Position numbers and translations under genes: made by a program
In this document: positions 34,791 through 43,200 of the stretch, in pieces
Position numbering within the stretch: the first letter of the stretch is position 1
How the letters are laid out: the number at the start of each line of letters is the position of its first letter
The notes under the pieces: generated by a model
Database searches by the model: none
Told to the model about the DNA's origin: nothing
Seen by the model: only the letters and a program-made list of their open reading frames with translations
Source: an uncultured Rhodospirillaceae bacterium
GTDB lineage: Bacteria; Pseudomonadota; Alphaproteobacteria; CAAGCB01; CAG-977
Direction of reading: 5' to 3'
Length of the DNA stretch: 56,640 nucleotides
Assembly (NCBI GenBank): GCA_900550445.1
Contig: URSF01000013.1
Location: 1-56,640 of the forward strand

Positions 34791-35771
34791 ATGAAGCTGA
34801 AAAAAAGGACAGGCCTGTTATGTTTGCTGGCGGCGGCAATGCTGTCCGGCTGTGTTGTCGTTCCTTTAAACAGCCCGGACGGATACCGGCGTATCCGCGC
34901 CGTCAATTCCAGACAGACAAATGTGCATGACCGGACGAAATACAGGCTGCAAAGCATTTCGCCTTCGTATGTGACGATAAAAAGAGGGGATACGGTTTAT
35001 TCTTTGTCGCGCAGATATAATGTGCCGACACGTGCGCTGATCGAAACAAACGGGCTGCGCCCGCCGTTTTTATTGTCGCCGGGACAAAGGCTGAAACTGC
35101 CGCCGGCGTCGGTTCACGTTGTGCGTAAAGGCGATACGGTTTACAGCATTTCCCGGCGTTACAATGTGGATATGAGTCTGCTGGCCCGTCAAAATAAAAT
35201 CAAACCGCCTTACGATATTTATGAAGGACAGTTTTTAAAACTGCCGGGATCCATTGTCGAACCGTCAAAAACACGGGTTGCCGTCAGAACTTCCGCTCCG
35301 AAAGTGCCTTCGGGAAAAGCGGCGGCGAAAAAAACAAAAGCACCGACTAAGAAAAATGCCGTTCGTCTGCCGCCTCCGCCGACCAGATCAAAAGGAAAAT
35401 TCGCCTGGCCGGTCAACGGCAAAGTTATGACAAAATTCGGTTCTGCCGGGGCAGGGCGACACAATGACGGTATTAATATCCGGATCGCCGAAGGGACTTC
35501 TGTCCGGGCGGCTGAAAACGGCGTTGTGGCCTATGCCGGGAATGAGTTAAAGGGGTTCGGTAATCTGCTGCTGATCAAACATGCCGACGGCTGGATTACG
35601 GCTTATGCGCATAATAAACAAATTCTGGTTAAACGCGGCCAGACAGTCAAACGCGGCCAGCCTGTCGCAAAAGCCGGGAAAACCGGAAATGCCAAAGAAC
35701 CGCAGCTGCATTTTGAAATCCGTAAAGGAACAAAAGCGGTTGATCCTTTGACTTATTTGGAGAAAAAATGA
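34791..35771 (+). CDS. NlpD/DipM-type lipoprotein: two LysM plus degenerate M23
   Basis: A 326-aa lipoprotein. The signal ends in the lipobox LSGC (Cys near residue 21). Two LysM domains lie at about 62-101 (ITIKRGDTVYSLSRRYNVPT-like) and 107-147 (VVRKGDTVYSISRRYNVD). After a Lys/Ala/Pro linker comes an M23 domain at 205-326. In active M23 enzymes HxG(V/I)D binds zinc; here the site reads NDGIN, so His and Asp are lost, although LHFEI keeps the later His. GNELKGFGNLLLIKH and AYAHN match NlpD closely. Such proteins activate amidases for daughter-cell separation rather than cutting murein. A -10-like TATAAT stands at 34754-34759. Confidence 0.9.
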   Translation: MKLKKRTGLLCLLAAAMLSGCVVVPLNSPDGYRRIRAVNSRQTNVHDRTKYRLQSISPSYVTIKRGDTVYSLSRRYNVPTRALIETNGLRPPFLLSPGQRLKLPPASVHVVRKGDTVYSISRRYNVDMSLLARQNKIKPPYDIYEGQFLKLPGSIVEPSKTRVAVRTSAPKVPSGKAAAKKTKAPTKKNAVRLPPPPTRSKGKFAWPVNGKVMTKFGSAGAGRHNDGINIRIAEGTSVRAAENGVVAYAGNELKGFGNLLLIKHADGWITAYAHNKQILVKRGQTVKRGQPVAKAGKTGNAKEPQLHFEIRKGTKAVDPLTYLEKK

Positions 35772-36004
35772 TGAAACATTTCCGTTTTTTCATTGTTTTG
35801 TTCTTAACCGGCTGCACCGCCGTACATGAATGGAACTATACGCCTTTGCCGGAGTAAACCGCGGCTGAAAATACTTTGTTTTTGCGGGGAGATTTAAATA
35901 ATCCGGTCGAAGCCGAATTTGAACCGCTGCTGCGGCAGATTTCTTTGGAATTGGTCGCGGATTTAAAAGACTATTGCGCAAAACAGCCGAAAATTTGTAA
36001 TTGA
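35768..36004 (+). pseudogene. Small lipoprotein gene interrupted by one in-frame TAA
   Basis: The frame starts ATG 35768 (overlapping the NlpD-like stop as ATGA) with MMKHFRFFIVLFLTGC, a clear lipoprotein signal with lipobox LTGC. It meets TAA at codon 30 (35855-35857) and then continues open in the same frame for 48 codons with ordinary coding composition (for instance NTLFLRGDLNNPVEAEFEP) to TGA 36002-36004. A single C-to-T or G-to-T change would explain it. The intact product would be a lipoprotein of about 78 aa. TAA ends other genes here, so a changed code is unlikely. A pseudogene, strain variant, consensus error or readthrough remain possible. Confidence 0.65.
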
Positions 36005-36061
36005 AAACTCTATTTTGATTATATACCTTAAAGAAGATATCCTTTAAACAAGGGGAAAAAC

Positions 36062-36718
36062 ATGAGGTTTTCAATAATTGCTCTTTGTGCCGTTCTGCCG
36101 GTTTTATCCGCCTGCGGGACAATGAATGTCGGGACGACGCAGAAGATTTCGTTTTCTTCCAACGTGGACGGCGTTGTCATTTATAATCAGGATTATCAGG
36201 TCGTCTGTACGGCGCCGTGTACGGCCGAATTGCGGCGGCGGGCAAACGAATTGTTTTTTGTGGCGAAAAAACCGGGATATGTCAACAGACCGTTTCGCCT
36301 GAACGCAAGATTTGAAAGCAGCTTTTTCCGTCATTTTTTGACGTCCGGCGTTACGTCTGTTATCAGCTCGCCGGCAACGACGACGGATCTGGCTTCCGGC
36401 GCGGCGTATGAATATGAACCGAACCACGTTTTTATCAATATGATTAAAATCGGATCCAAGGCCGACATGCAGCAACAAAAGGAAGAAGCGGATATTCGCC
36501 GGTATTTTTTATCAAATTATGACGATATTCGGGCTGACGTGGCAAAAGGGCAGGGCGAAAAACTGGATACGCTAAAAGACATGACTCGGACGCATGATAA
36601 CGAAGTCGCCTATACGCTGGAAAAAAATCCGGGAAAAGAAAAAGCGGCAATTGAATTAATCCGCATTTACCGCAGAAATAAAACAACGACAGTTTTGCAG
36701 GATTATGAAACCGAATAA
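36062..36718 (+). CDS. Lipoprotein of the PEGA-like family (paralogue 1)
   Basis: A 218-aa lipoprotein with a signal ending in LSAC (lipobox, Cys about residue 18). The first mature domain, MNVGTTQKISFSSNVDGVVI, then VVCTAPCTAEL, is a PEGA-like or carboxypeptidase-regulatory-like beta sandwich, with a CTAPC cysteine pair that could form a disulfide. The C-terminal 90 residues are helical and charged. It is a clear paralogue of the lipoprotein at 37214-37792 (shared GT-Q-ISF-NV-G, C-T-PC, and a hydrophobic F-G-turn segment after it). Expected in the outer membrane or at its periplasmic face. Function unknown. Ends before a strong two-way terminator. Confidence 0.8.
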   Translation: MRFSIIALCAVLPVLSACGTMNVGTTQKISFSSNVDGVVIYNQDYQVVCTAPCTAELRRRANELFFVAKKPGYVNRPFRLNARFESSFFRHFLTSGVTSVISSPATTTDLASGAAYEYEPNHVFINMIKIGSKADMQQQKEEADIRRYFLSNYDDIRADVAKGQGEKLDTLKDMTRTHDNEVAYTLEKNPGKEKAAIELIRIYRRNKTTTVLQDYETE

Positions 36719-36752
36719 AAAAAGCCCCCGGAAGTCCGGGGGGTTCTTTTCG
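36719..36752. terminator. Bidirectional intrinsic terminator
   Basis: CCCCCGG-AAGT-CCGGGGG with TTCTTTT on the plus side and CTTTTTTTATT on the minus side. It ends both the lipoprotein gene and the convergent 25-aa ORF, which supports the latter as a real transcript. Confidence 0.9.
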
Positions 36753-36757
36753 GTAAA

Positions 36758-36835
36758 TTACATACGGATATAAGGGATAAATTCGCCTTCGAACGTAACG
36801 TAAGGCAGGAATTCGCCTTCAAAATCAATCGTCAT
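36758..36835 (-). CDS. 25-aa microprotein with two FEGEF-h-PY repeats
   Basis: ATG 36833-36835 is preceded by a perfect GGAGG at 8 nt, and the stop is TAA 36758-36760, followed at once by a strong terminator. The peptide consists of MTID, then FEGEFLPYVT and FEGEFIPYIR, then a final Met: two near-identical 10-residue units, acidic and aromatic, with no signal or membrane segment. A longer open frame upstream (to 36997) has no ribosome site and looks non-coding. Upstream lie a Fur-like box (36904-36922) and an 8-bp hairpin CGGTTTTA-TGAT-TAAAACCG (36946-36965). I recognise no family. A RiPP-like precursor, metal-binding microprotein or leader peptide are possible; all are guesses. Confidence 0.6.
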   Translation of the reverse strand: MTIDFEGEFLPYVTFEGEFIPYIRM

Positions 36836-36903
36836 AAAAGTAACCTCCAAGTTTTTGACTAAGGCGTTTTTACGTGAATTCAGCCGAAAAAGCAAGTTTT
36901 TTT

Positions 36904-36922
36904 TGTATTGATAATCATTTTT
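36904..36922. promoter_or_regulatory. Fur-like box upstream of the microprotein
   Basis: The 19-mer around TGATAATCAT matches the Fur consensus at 14 of 19 positions by eye. It lies 70-87 nt upstream of the microprotein start, where an operator overlapping or just above a promoter would be. A weak promoter TTGCTT-17-TAAAAA follows it on the minus strand. Confidence 0.4.
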
Positions 36923-37010
36923 TTTACAGCTATGCTTTTGTTCAGCGGTTTTATGATTAAAACCGTCAGAACCCGTATGGTTCGGGAGCCTGAACAACTC
37001 TTATAGATAA

Positions 37011-37194
37011 CGACGTTGATATAACGTCGATATCTTTCGTCTGATTGCGGCGAAAGATATATATCCCCGATTTTAAAAAGGTCGGGGAGCTTTGACTATG
37101 TCCAGAAGCCTCCGGCTTTAAAGGTCAAAGGGTCATTTTTATCTATGTGATTGTTCAATCCCCGACCGCCTTGAAATACAGGCGGTTTTCTTTT
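37011..37194 (+). ncRNA. Structured RNA element, copy 2, with terminator before a lipoprotein gene
   Basis: Upstream hairpins are GACGTT/AACGTC (37012-37028) and ATATCTTTCG/CGAAAGATAT (37030-37060). The core (37061-37156) is homologous to copy 1: P1 CCCCGA (37065-37070) with TCGGGG (37082-37087); P2 CTTTGAC (37090-37096) with GTCAAAG (37124-37130); inside it P3 AAGCC with GGCTT. P3 uses different bases from copy 1 but pairs equally well. CCCCGACC (37160-37167) can pair with GGTCGGGG (37080-37087), competing with P1 and touching the terminator stem CCGCCT/AGGCGG (37166-37185), which is followed by TTTTCTTTT. The lipoprotein ATG follows 20 nt later, so it may be a cis-acting attenuator or riboswitch, or a small RNA. 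Confidence 0.6.
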
Positions 37195-37213
37195 GAACAG
37201 GAGATTGAATATT

Positions 37214-37792
37214 ATGAAAAAACTTTTTTGTCTGGCCGCTGCCGTTTTGCTGGCCGGCTGTTCGTCCATTATTAACGGAACATCGCAGGAAATTTCGTTC
37301 GCCGGAAATGTCAATGGCATAAAGATCAAACAAAACGGCATACTGTTATGCACAACGCCGTGTTCGATCAGCATTGACCGCCTTAAAAACGGAACGATGA
37401 TTACAGCCGAAAAGAAAGGCTATGATTCTTCTGCTGTCATGCTGAAAACAAAGCTGTCCGTATTTTTCTGGGGAAATATTATTACCGGCGGTTTTTTGGG
37501 ATCAACGACGGACGCCGTTTCCGGCGGTATGTGGGAATACGCCCCGTCTCAGTTTTACGTTGATCTGGCCAAAGCCGGCAAAACAAATCCGAAACAGCGT
37601 GAAATCAAACAGTTTGTTTTGAAAAACTATTCTTCTTTAAAAACGGAAGCGGCTCATAAGAAAAACGGAGAATACCTTTCTGCGTTGTCCGAAATGACGC
37701 AAACGGATTTGGCAGAATTGGCCGAAACGGTTTCCGGCTGTATGGACGCCGTTTCCTGCGCGGAAAAAATCGCCGCGGAGGAAGAAGAATAA
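37214..37792 (+). CDS. Lipoprotein of the PEGA-like family (paralogue 2)
   Basis: A 192-aa lipoprotein from ATG 37214 (MKKLFCLAAAVLLAGC, lipobox LAGC), with AGGAG about 10 nt upstream; an in-frame extension 7 codons longer is less likely. The mature domain has GTSQEISFAGNVNGIKI and LLCTTPCSISID like paralogue 1, then a hydrophobic stretch FFWGNIITGGFLGSTTDAVSGG, and a helical C-terminus with a second Cys pair (SGCMDAVSCAEK). The start is only 20 nt after the terminator of structured RNA copy 2, so the gene must be transcribed through it, which makes control by attenuation plausible. Expected at the outer membrane. Function unknown. Confidence 0.82.
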   Translation: MKKLFCLAAAVLLAGCSSIINGTSQEISFAGNVNGIKIKQNGILLCTTPCSISIDRLKNGTMITAEKKGYDSSAVMLKTKLSVFFWGNIITGGFLGSTTDAVSGGMWEYAPSQFYVDLAKAGKTNPKQREIKQFVLKNYSSLKTEAAHKKNGEYLSALSEMTQTDLAELAETVSGCMDAVSCAEKIAAEEEE

Positions 37793-37900
37793 AGGCTTTA
37801 GCTTCATCGTTGCGTTCCGGCAGGAATTGTTTTAATACTGTCGGCGGTGTCGGTTAAAACTTTTTCCGGCATTCCCTCCAATCACTTTTTATGAAAGGAG

Positions 37901-37999
37901 GTGAGATACATAAAAAAGCGTAAAATTGGCGAGAAAGTTTTTAAAATTATCATTTTAGCTTTCTTCTTTTTAATAATCTTCGCTAATGAAGCCTGTTAA
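37901..37999 (+). CDS. Putative small membrane peptide (about 29-32 aa), start codon unclear
   Basis: A very strong ribosome site AAAGGAGGTGA (37894-37904) is followed 8 nt later not by ATG but by ATA (37910); in that frame comes a basic head (KKRKIGEK) and a single hydrophobic helix (VFKIIILAFFFLIIFA) to TAA 37997-37999, then a strong terminator. GTG 37901 in the same frame overlaps the ribosome site. Possible readings are an unusual AUA start, a recent ATG-to-ATA change, or a GTG start. A 10-codon ATG frame (37891-37923) overlaps it. Basic head plus membrane helix recalls type I toxin-like or regulatory membrane peptides, but no family is recognised. Confidence 0.4.
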   Translation: MRYIKKRKIGEKVFKIIILAFFFLIIFANEAC

Positions 38000-38003
38000 A
38001 AAA

Positions 38004-38044
38004 TTATCCCCCGGTGATTCGGACCGGGGGATAAGCCTTTTTTA
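38004..38044. terminator. Bidirectional intrinsic terminator
   Basis: A perfect 12-bp stem TTATCCCCCGGT / ACCGGGGGATAA with a 7-nt loop. CCTTTTTT follows on the plus strand and TTTTTT on the minus strand, so it can end both the small peptide transcript and recG. Confidence 0.93.
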
Positions 38045-38129
38045 GATACATAATCAAGCGTAATGATATTATATTGTCATATTTTCCCGTGTTTTGCAAG
38101 TATCATTTCGCCGGTTGGCCATTATCAAT

Positions 38130-40220
38130 TTATCCGGCATTTAACGTTTTGACGGCTTCATCTTTGTGGAACAAATACAACAGCAGGCGCAAAGCTTTTC
38201 CCCGTTCGGAGGAAAGGCTGTCATCTATGTTCATAATATATTTGGCGTCGTTGCGCGCCATTGTCAGCAAATCGCGGTCAACGGACAAATCGGCGATTTT
38301 AAATTCCTGCAACCCGCTTTGTTTCGTTCCCAGCACTTCGCCCGCGCCGCGCAGAGTCAGGTCTTCTTCGGCGATTTTAAATCCGTCCTGCGTTTCGCGC
38401 ATGGCCGTCAAACGGGCTTTCGCCGTTTGGCTTAACGGATTGGCATACAACAGCAGACACGTCGAAGCCTTTTCCCCGCGTCCGATCCGTCCCCGCAGCT
38501 GGTGTAATTGCGCCAGCCCGAAACGTTCCGCATGCTCTATGACCATAACCGTGGCAGACGGAACGTCAACGCCGACTTCGATGACCGTTGTCGCGACCAG
38601 AATATCCAGCTCGTTTCCCGCGAATTTTTGCATGACGGCGTCTTTTTCCGGGCCTTTCATTTTTCCATGCACCAATCCGACCCGGCCAGCAAACTGCCGG
38701 TTTAAATATTCAAAGCGTTCCTGAGCCGCCGCCAAGTCGATTTTTTCGCTTTCTTCCACCAAAGGGCAGACCCAGTAAACTTTATTACCTTCTGCCAGCG
38801 CGCGGTTTAACGCGGCGGCCACTTCGTCCAAACGGGCGGCGGGCAGAACCCGTGTGGCAATCGGCTTGCGTCCCGGCGGCAGTTCGTCAATCTGCGAAGA
38901 TTCCATATCCCCGTAATACGTCAGCGCCAGCGTGCGCGGAATAGGGGTCGCCGTCATCACCAGCATATCGGCCGATCTGCCTTTTTCTGACAGGCTTAAA
39001 CGCTGGTGAACGCCGAATTTATGCTGCTCGTCAACTACGGTCAAAGCCAGATCTTTGAACACGACGTCTTCGGAAAACAAAGCATGTGTGCCGATAATGA
39101 TTTGTGCTTGTCCCGACGCAATCCGGTTTAAAATTTCCTGTCTTTTTTTTCCTTTATCTCGGCCTGTCAGCAGAACGACGTCAACGCCTGCTGCCGCGGC
39201 GATTTTGCTGACGGAATTAAAATGCTGGTTTGCCAGAATGTCCGTCGGCGCCATTAAAGCCGCCTGCGCGCCGGCTTCAACCGCATTTAACATGGCGAAC
39301 AAAGCGACCATTGTTTTTCCGGATCCGACGTCGCCCTGAACCAGACGCAGCATGCGCAGCGGAGAATCCATATCGGCGTTGATTTCTTTTAGTACTCGGA
39401 TTTGCGCGCTTGTTAAAGAAAAGGGTAAAGCGTCAAGTACTGCTTTTCTGATTTTTCCGTCCCCATGTATTGCACGTCCGGCAACCCGGCGCATATTGCG
39501 GCGTACAAGGGCCAAAGCCAACTGATTTGCCAGCAATTCATCATAAGCCAGCCGTTGTTTGGCAGCTTTGATTTTTTTCAAATCATCTTCATTTTGCGGG
39601 CAATGGATAATTTTCAGGGCGCTTTGAAAATCCGGCCAGCCTTCGCGTTTGGTCATGGCGGGATCCTGCCAGTCAGGCAAATCCGGCATTTTTTCGATAC
39701 CGATACGAACGGCTTTGTTTAAAATTTTTCCGGATAAACCCGCCGTCAAAGGATAAACGCACTCTATTTCCGGGATTTTATCCAATTCCGTTTCGGAAAC
39801 GATATAATCGGGGTGAAGCATTTGAATCTGCGCGTTTCCAGGCCCGAAGCGTTCAACTTTGCCGCTGATAAAACGCTTTTCTCCGACTGGCAGGACTTGC
39901 GCCGGATAATTGCCGTAAGCATGAAAAAAAATCACATTGATGACGCCAGTATCGTCATGGCAGACAATTTTATAGGGACTTTTGCGGGTCGCCGGCGGAT
40001 AGTGTCTGTCAACGATGACTTCGATCGTAACAACACCGGTCTGCGGCGCGTCGGCTATTTTTGTTTTTAACCGCCGGTCGATAAAACCCGTCGGCATGTG
40101 AAACAGCAAATCGACAATTGCGGGACCGCACAGTTTTTCACATAGCAGAGCCGTTTTTTTTCCGATGCCCGGCAGCTTTTCCAACGGAGCAAAGAACGGA
40201 AATAAAATTTCGGGACGCAT
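38130..40220 (-). CDS. recG: ATP-dependent DNA helicase RecG
   Basis: A 696-aa superfamily 2 helicase that remodels stalled replication forks and Holliday junctions. The N-terminal wedge/OB domain is followed by the helicase motifs: GDVGSGKT (Walker A), VDEQHKFGV (motif II with the RecG-typical DEQH), TATPIPRTL (motif III), and QLRGRIGRG (motif VI). The C-terminal KQSGLQEFKIADLSVD is the conserved RecG/TRG region. Length is normal. Divergent from mfd, with 78 nt between the starts; both enzymes act on blocked DNA, so shared control is conceivable but not shown. Confidence 0.97.
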   Translation of the reverse strand: MRPEILFPFFAPLEKLPGIGKKTALLCEKLCGPAIVDLLFHMPTGFIDRRLKTKIADAPQTGVVTIEVIVDRHYPPATRKSPYKIVCHDDTGVINVIFFHAYGNYPAQVLPVGEKRFISGKVERFGPGNAQIQMLHPDYIVSETELDKIPEIECVYPLTAGLSGKILNKAVRIGIEKMPDLPDWQDPAMTKREGWPDFQSALKIIHCPQNEDDLKKIKAAKQRLAYDELLANQLALALVRRNMRRVAGRAIHGDGKIRKAVLDALPFSLTSAQIRVLKEINADMDSPLRMLRLVQGDVGSGKTMVALFAMLNAVEAGAQAALMAPTDILANQHFNSVSKIAAAAGVDVVLLTGRDKGKKRQEILNRIASGQAQIIIGTHALFSEDVVFKDLALTVVDEQHKFGVHQRLSLSEKGRSADMLVMTATPIPRTLALTYYGDMESSQIDELPPGRKPIATRVLPAARLDEVAAALNRALAEGNKVYWVCPLVEESEKIDLAAAQERFEYLNRQFAGRVGLVHGKMKGPEKDAVMQKFAGNELDILVATTVIEVGVDVPSATVMVIEHAERFGLAQLHQLRGRIGRGEKASTCLLLYANPLSQTAKARLTAMRETQDGFKIAEEDLTLRGAGEVLGTKQSGLQEFKIADLSVDRDLLTMARNDAKYIMNIDDSLSSERGKALRLLLYLFHKDEAVKTLNAG

Positions 40221-40298
40221 CGGTAAAATTCCTAAAAATAAAAGATGATTTTCTTTTTTTCCTATTGTATTTATCTTGATTAACGGAGCAAGTTTAAA

Positions 40299-43200
40299 AT
40301 GAAATTTTCAAAAATTCCCGAAAAGCATCTGCTGGCCGGCGTGCCTGATAACTATGCCGCTTTGGTTTTGGCGGAAATGGCCCGGCAGACGGCAGACGTC
40401 GTCCATATCTGCCGCGATGATATGCGTTTGGCGGCTTTGGTGGAACAGCTGGGATTTTTTGCCCCCGATCTGAACGTGTTGTCTTTCCCGGCTTGGGATA
40501 CGGTGCCGTACGACCGGGTGTCGCCGAATACGGACGTCGTGGCGCGGCGGCTGGAAACATTGTCAAATCTGCATGCCGGCAAAGGAAAGACGGCCCGGCT
40601 GGTTGTCACAACCGTCAACGCCGTTTTACAGCGTGTGCCGCCGGTTGATTTTTTTAAAGCTTCTCTTTGCGCCGAAACGGGAAAATCATTTAACGAACAG
40701 GCTTTTCATCGGTTTTTGGAAAAAAACGGCTATCAGCGTACCGAACAGGTCATGGAAGCGGGCGAATATGCCGTGCGCGGCGGTATTATTGACGTATTTG
40801 CGCCGGGAACGGCGGAACCGCTGCGTTTGGATTTGTTCGGCGATGAATTGGAAACAATCCGTACTTTTGATCCGATGACGCAGCGTACGACCGGCAAGCT
40901 GGATCGTTTTGTTTTTAAACCGGTCAGCGAGGTTGCTCTGGACGCTGAAGCCGTTTCGCGTTTTCGTACAAATTACCGTGAATTATTCGGTTTGGGATCT
41001 GATGACATTTTGTATGAAAGTATTTCCGAAGGCCGGCGTTTTCAAGGTATGGAACCCTGGCTGCCGTTATTTCATGACGGAACGGATACTTTGTTCGCTT
41101 TTGTGCCGGAAGCCGTAATTTCTTTGGATTATCAGGCGGACGAAGCGGCCCGGGCGCGTTTTGAACAGATCGCGGAATTTTATCAGGCGCGCAAAGACGC
41201 CGAGCAAAACGGCCTGTCCGAAGGCGGCATGATTTATCACCCCGTTCCGCCCGAACGGCTGTTTCTGGATCAGGCCGAGCTGGACCGGCTGATGACAGGC
41301 AGAGCGGTGTACACTCACTTTCCCTTTGCCGCGCCCGAAGAATCCGGACTAACCGACGTTATTGACGCCGGCGGACGTGCCGGACGCGATTTTTCGGCCG
41401 AGCGCGCGGCGCCGGACGCTGATATTTATGAGGCCGTGCGCAAATTCATTGTTGAAGAACGGCAAAATAAAAAACAAGTCGTCTTGTGCGGCTTTTCGAC
41501 GGGATCGCGCGCACGGATCGCTTCGTTGTTAAAAGAGCGCGGCGCTCCGACGGCCGAAGTCGAAACATGGGATCAGGCGTTGAAAACAAAAGACGGCACG
41601 CCTTTTGTCGTTTTGCCTTTGGATCAGGGCTTCAGGACGGAAAAACTCTGCGTTTTATCCGAATCGGACATTCTGGGGGACAGACTGGTTCATTCCGTTA
41701 AACGCAAAAAGCGCGGCGATCAGTTTATTTCGGACGTTTCGGCTTTAAACGAAGGAGATCTGGTCGTTCATATAGACCACGGGATCGGCAGGTATAAAGG
41801 ATTGGAAACGCTGCAGGTCGGCGGAGCGCCGCATGACTGCGTATGTTTGGTTTATGCCGATGACGACAAGCTGTTTGTGCCTGTGGAAAATATCGAAGTA
41901 TTGTCGCGTTACGGTTCCGAACAGGCGGGAGTTCTGCTGGACAAACTGGGCGGAGCAGCTTGGCAGGCGCGCAAATCGCGGCTGAAAAAACGTATCCGGG
42001 ATATGGCGGAAGCTTTGATTAAAGTCGCGGCGGAAAGATATTTGAAAAAAGCGGACGTATTGCCTGTTTCCGCCGGGATTTACGATGATTTCTGCGCTCG
42101 TTTCCCCTATGCGGAAACGGAAGATCAGGAAAAAAGCATTCAGGACGTATTAAACGATTTGACCGAAGGCCGCCCGATGGACCGGCTGGTTTGCGGCGAC
42201 GTGGGTTTCGGCAAAACGGAGGTCGCTTTACGCGCCGCTTTTACGGCGGCGATGAACGGCGTTCAGGTGGCCGTTGTCGTGCCGACCACTCTTTTGGCGC
42301 GGCAGCATTATGAAACTTTTTCCAAACGTCTGGCCGGCTTTCCCCTGCGCGTTGCCCAGCTGTCGCGTTTAACGGGCGCGAAACAGGCGGCCGCCGTTAA
42401 AAAAGAACTGGCGGAGGGCGGTCTGGATATTGTCGTCGGCACGCATGCTTTGCTGGCAAAAACGGTTTCTTTTAAAAATCTGGGGCTTTTGATTGTTGAC
42501 GAAGAGCAGCATTTCGGCGTGGCGCACAAAGAACGGCTGAAACAGCTGCGTTCCGACGTTCATGTGTTAACGCTGACGGCGACGCCTATTCCCCGGACGC
42601 TGCAAATGGCGCTGACCGGCGTCAGAGAACTGAGCATCATTGCGACGCCGCCGGTCGACCGGCTGGCCGTACGTACGTTCGTTCTGCCTTTTGATCCGGT
42701 GATTATCCGCGAAGCCCTGATTCGCGAACGCATGCGCGGCGGTCAGACCTTTTATGTCTGTCCGCGTATTTCCGATATGGACGAAGTCATGAAAAAATTA
42801 AAAGTACTTGTCCCGGAAATCAAAGTCGTCGCCGCTCATGGCCGCATGAGCCCCAAAGAACTGGAAGACATCATGACGGCCTTTGCCGATAAAAAATATG
42901 ACGTTTTGCTGTCGACGACGATTATTGAATCCGGCTTGGATATGCCTTCGGTCAATACGATTGTGATCCACCGTGCGGATATGTTCGGGCTGGCGCAGTT
43001 ATATCAGCTGCGCGGCCGTGTCGGGCGTTCAAAAACGCGCGGGTATGCTTATCTGACTTTGCCGCCGAAACAAAAAGTCGGCAAAACGGCGTTGAAACGT
43101 ATGGAAGTCATGCAGAAACTGGATACGCTGGGCGCGGGATTTACTTTGGCCAGTTATGATCTGGATATTCGCGGGGCAGGGAATCTGCTGGGGGAAGAAC

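Noticed and set aside
35790..36122. 110-codon minus-strand frame over the broken lipoprotein
   Set aside because: Covers signal-peptide coding regions of two plus-strand lipoproteins and has no recognisable features.
36836..36997. 54-codon extension of the microprotein frame
   Set aside because: No ribosome site, and the sequence holds a hairpin and a Fur-like box; the GGAGG is placed for ATG 36835.
37793..37890. Possible promoter TTGTTT...TTAAAA before the small peptide
   Set aside because: Spacing of 21 nt and no clear -10; left unannotated.
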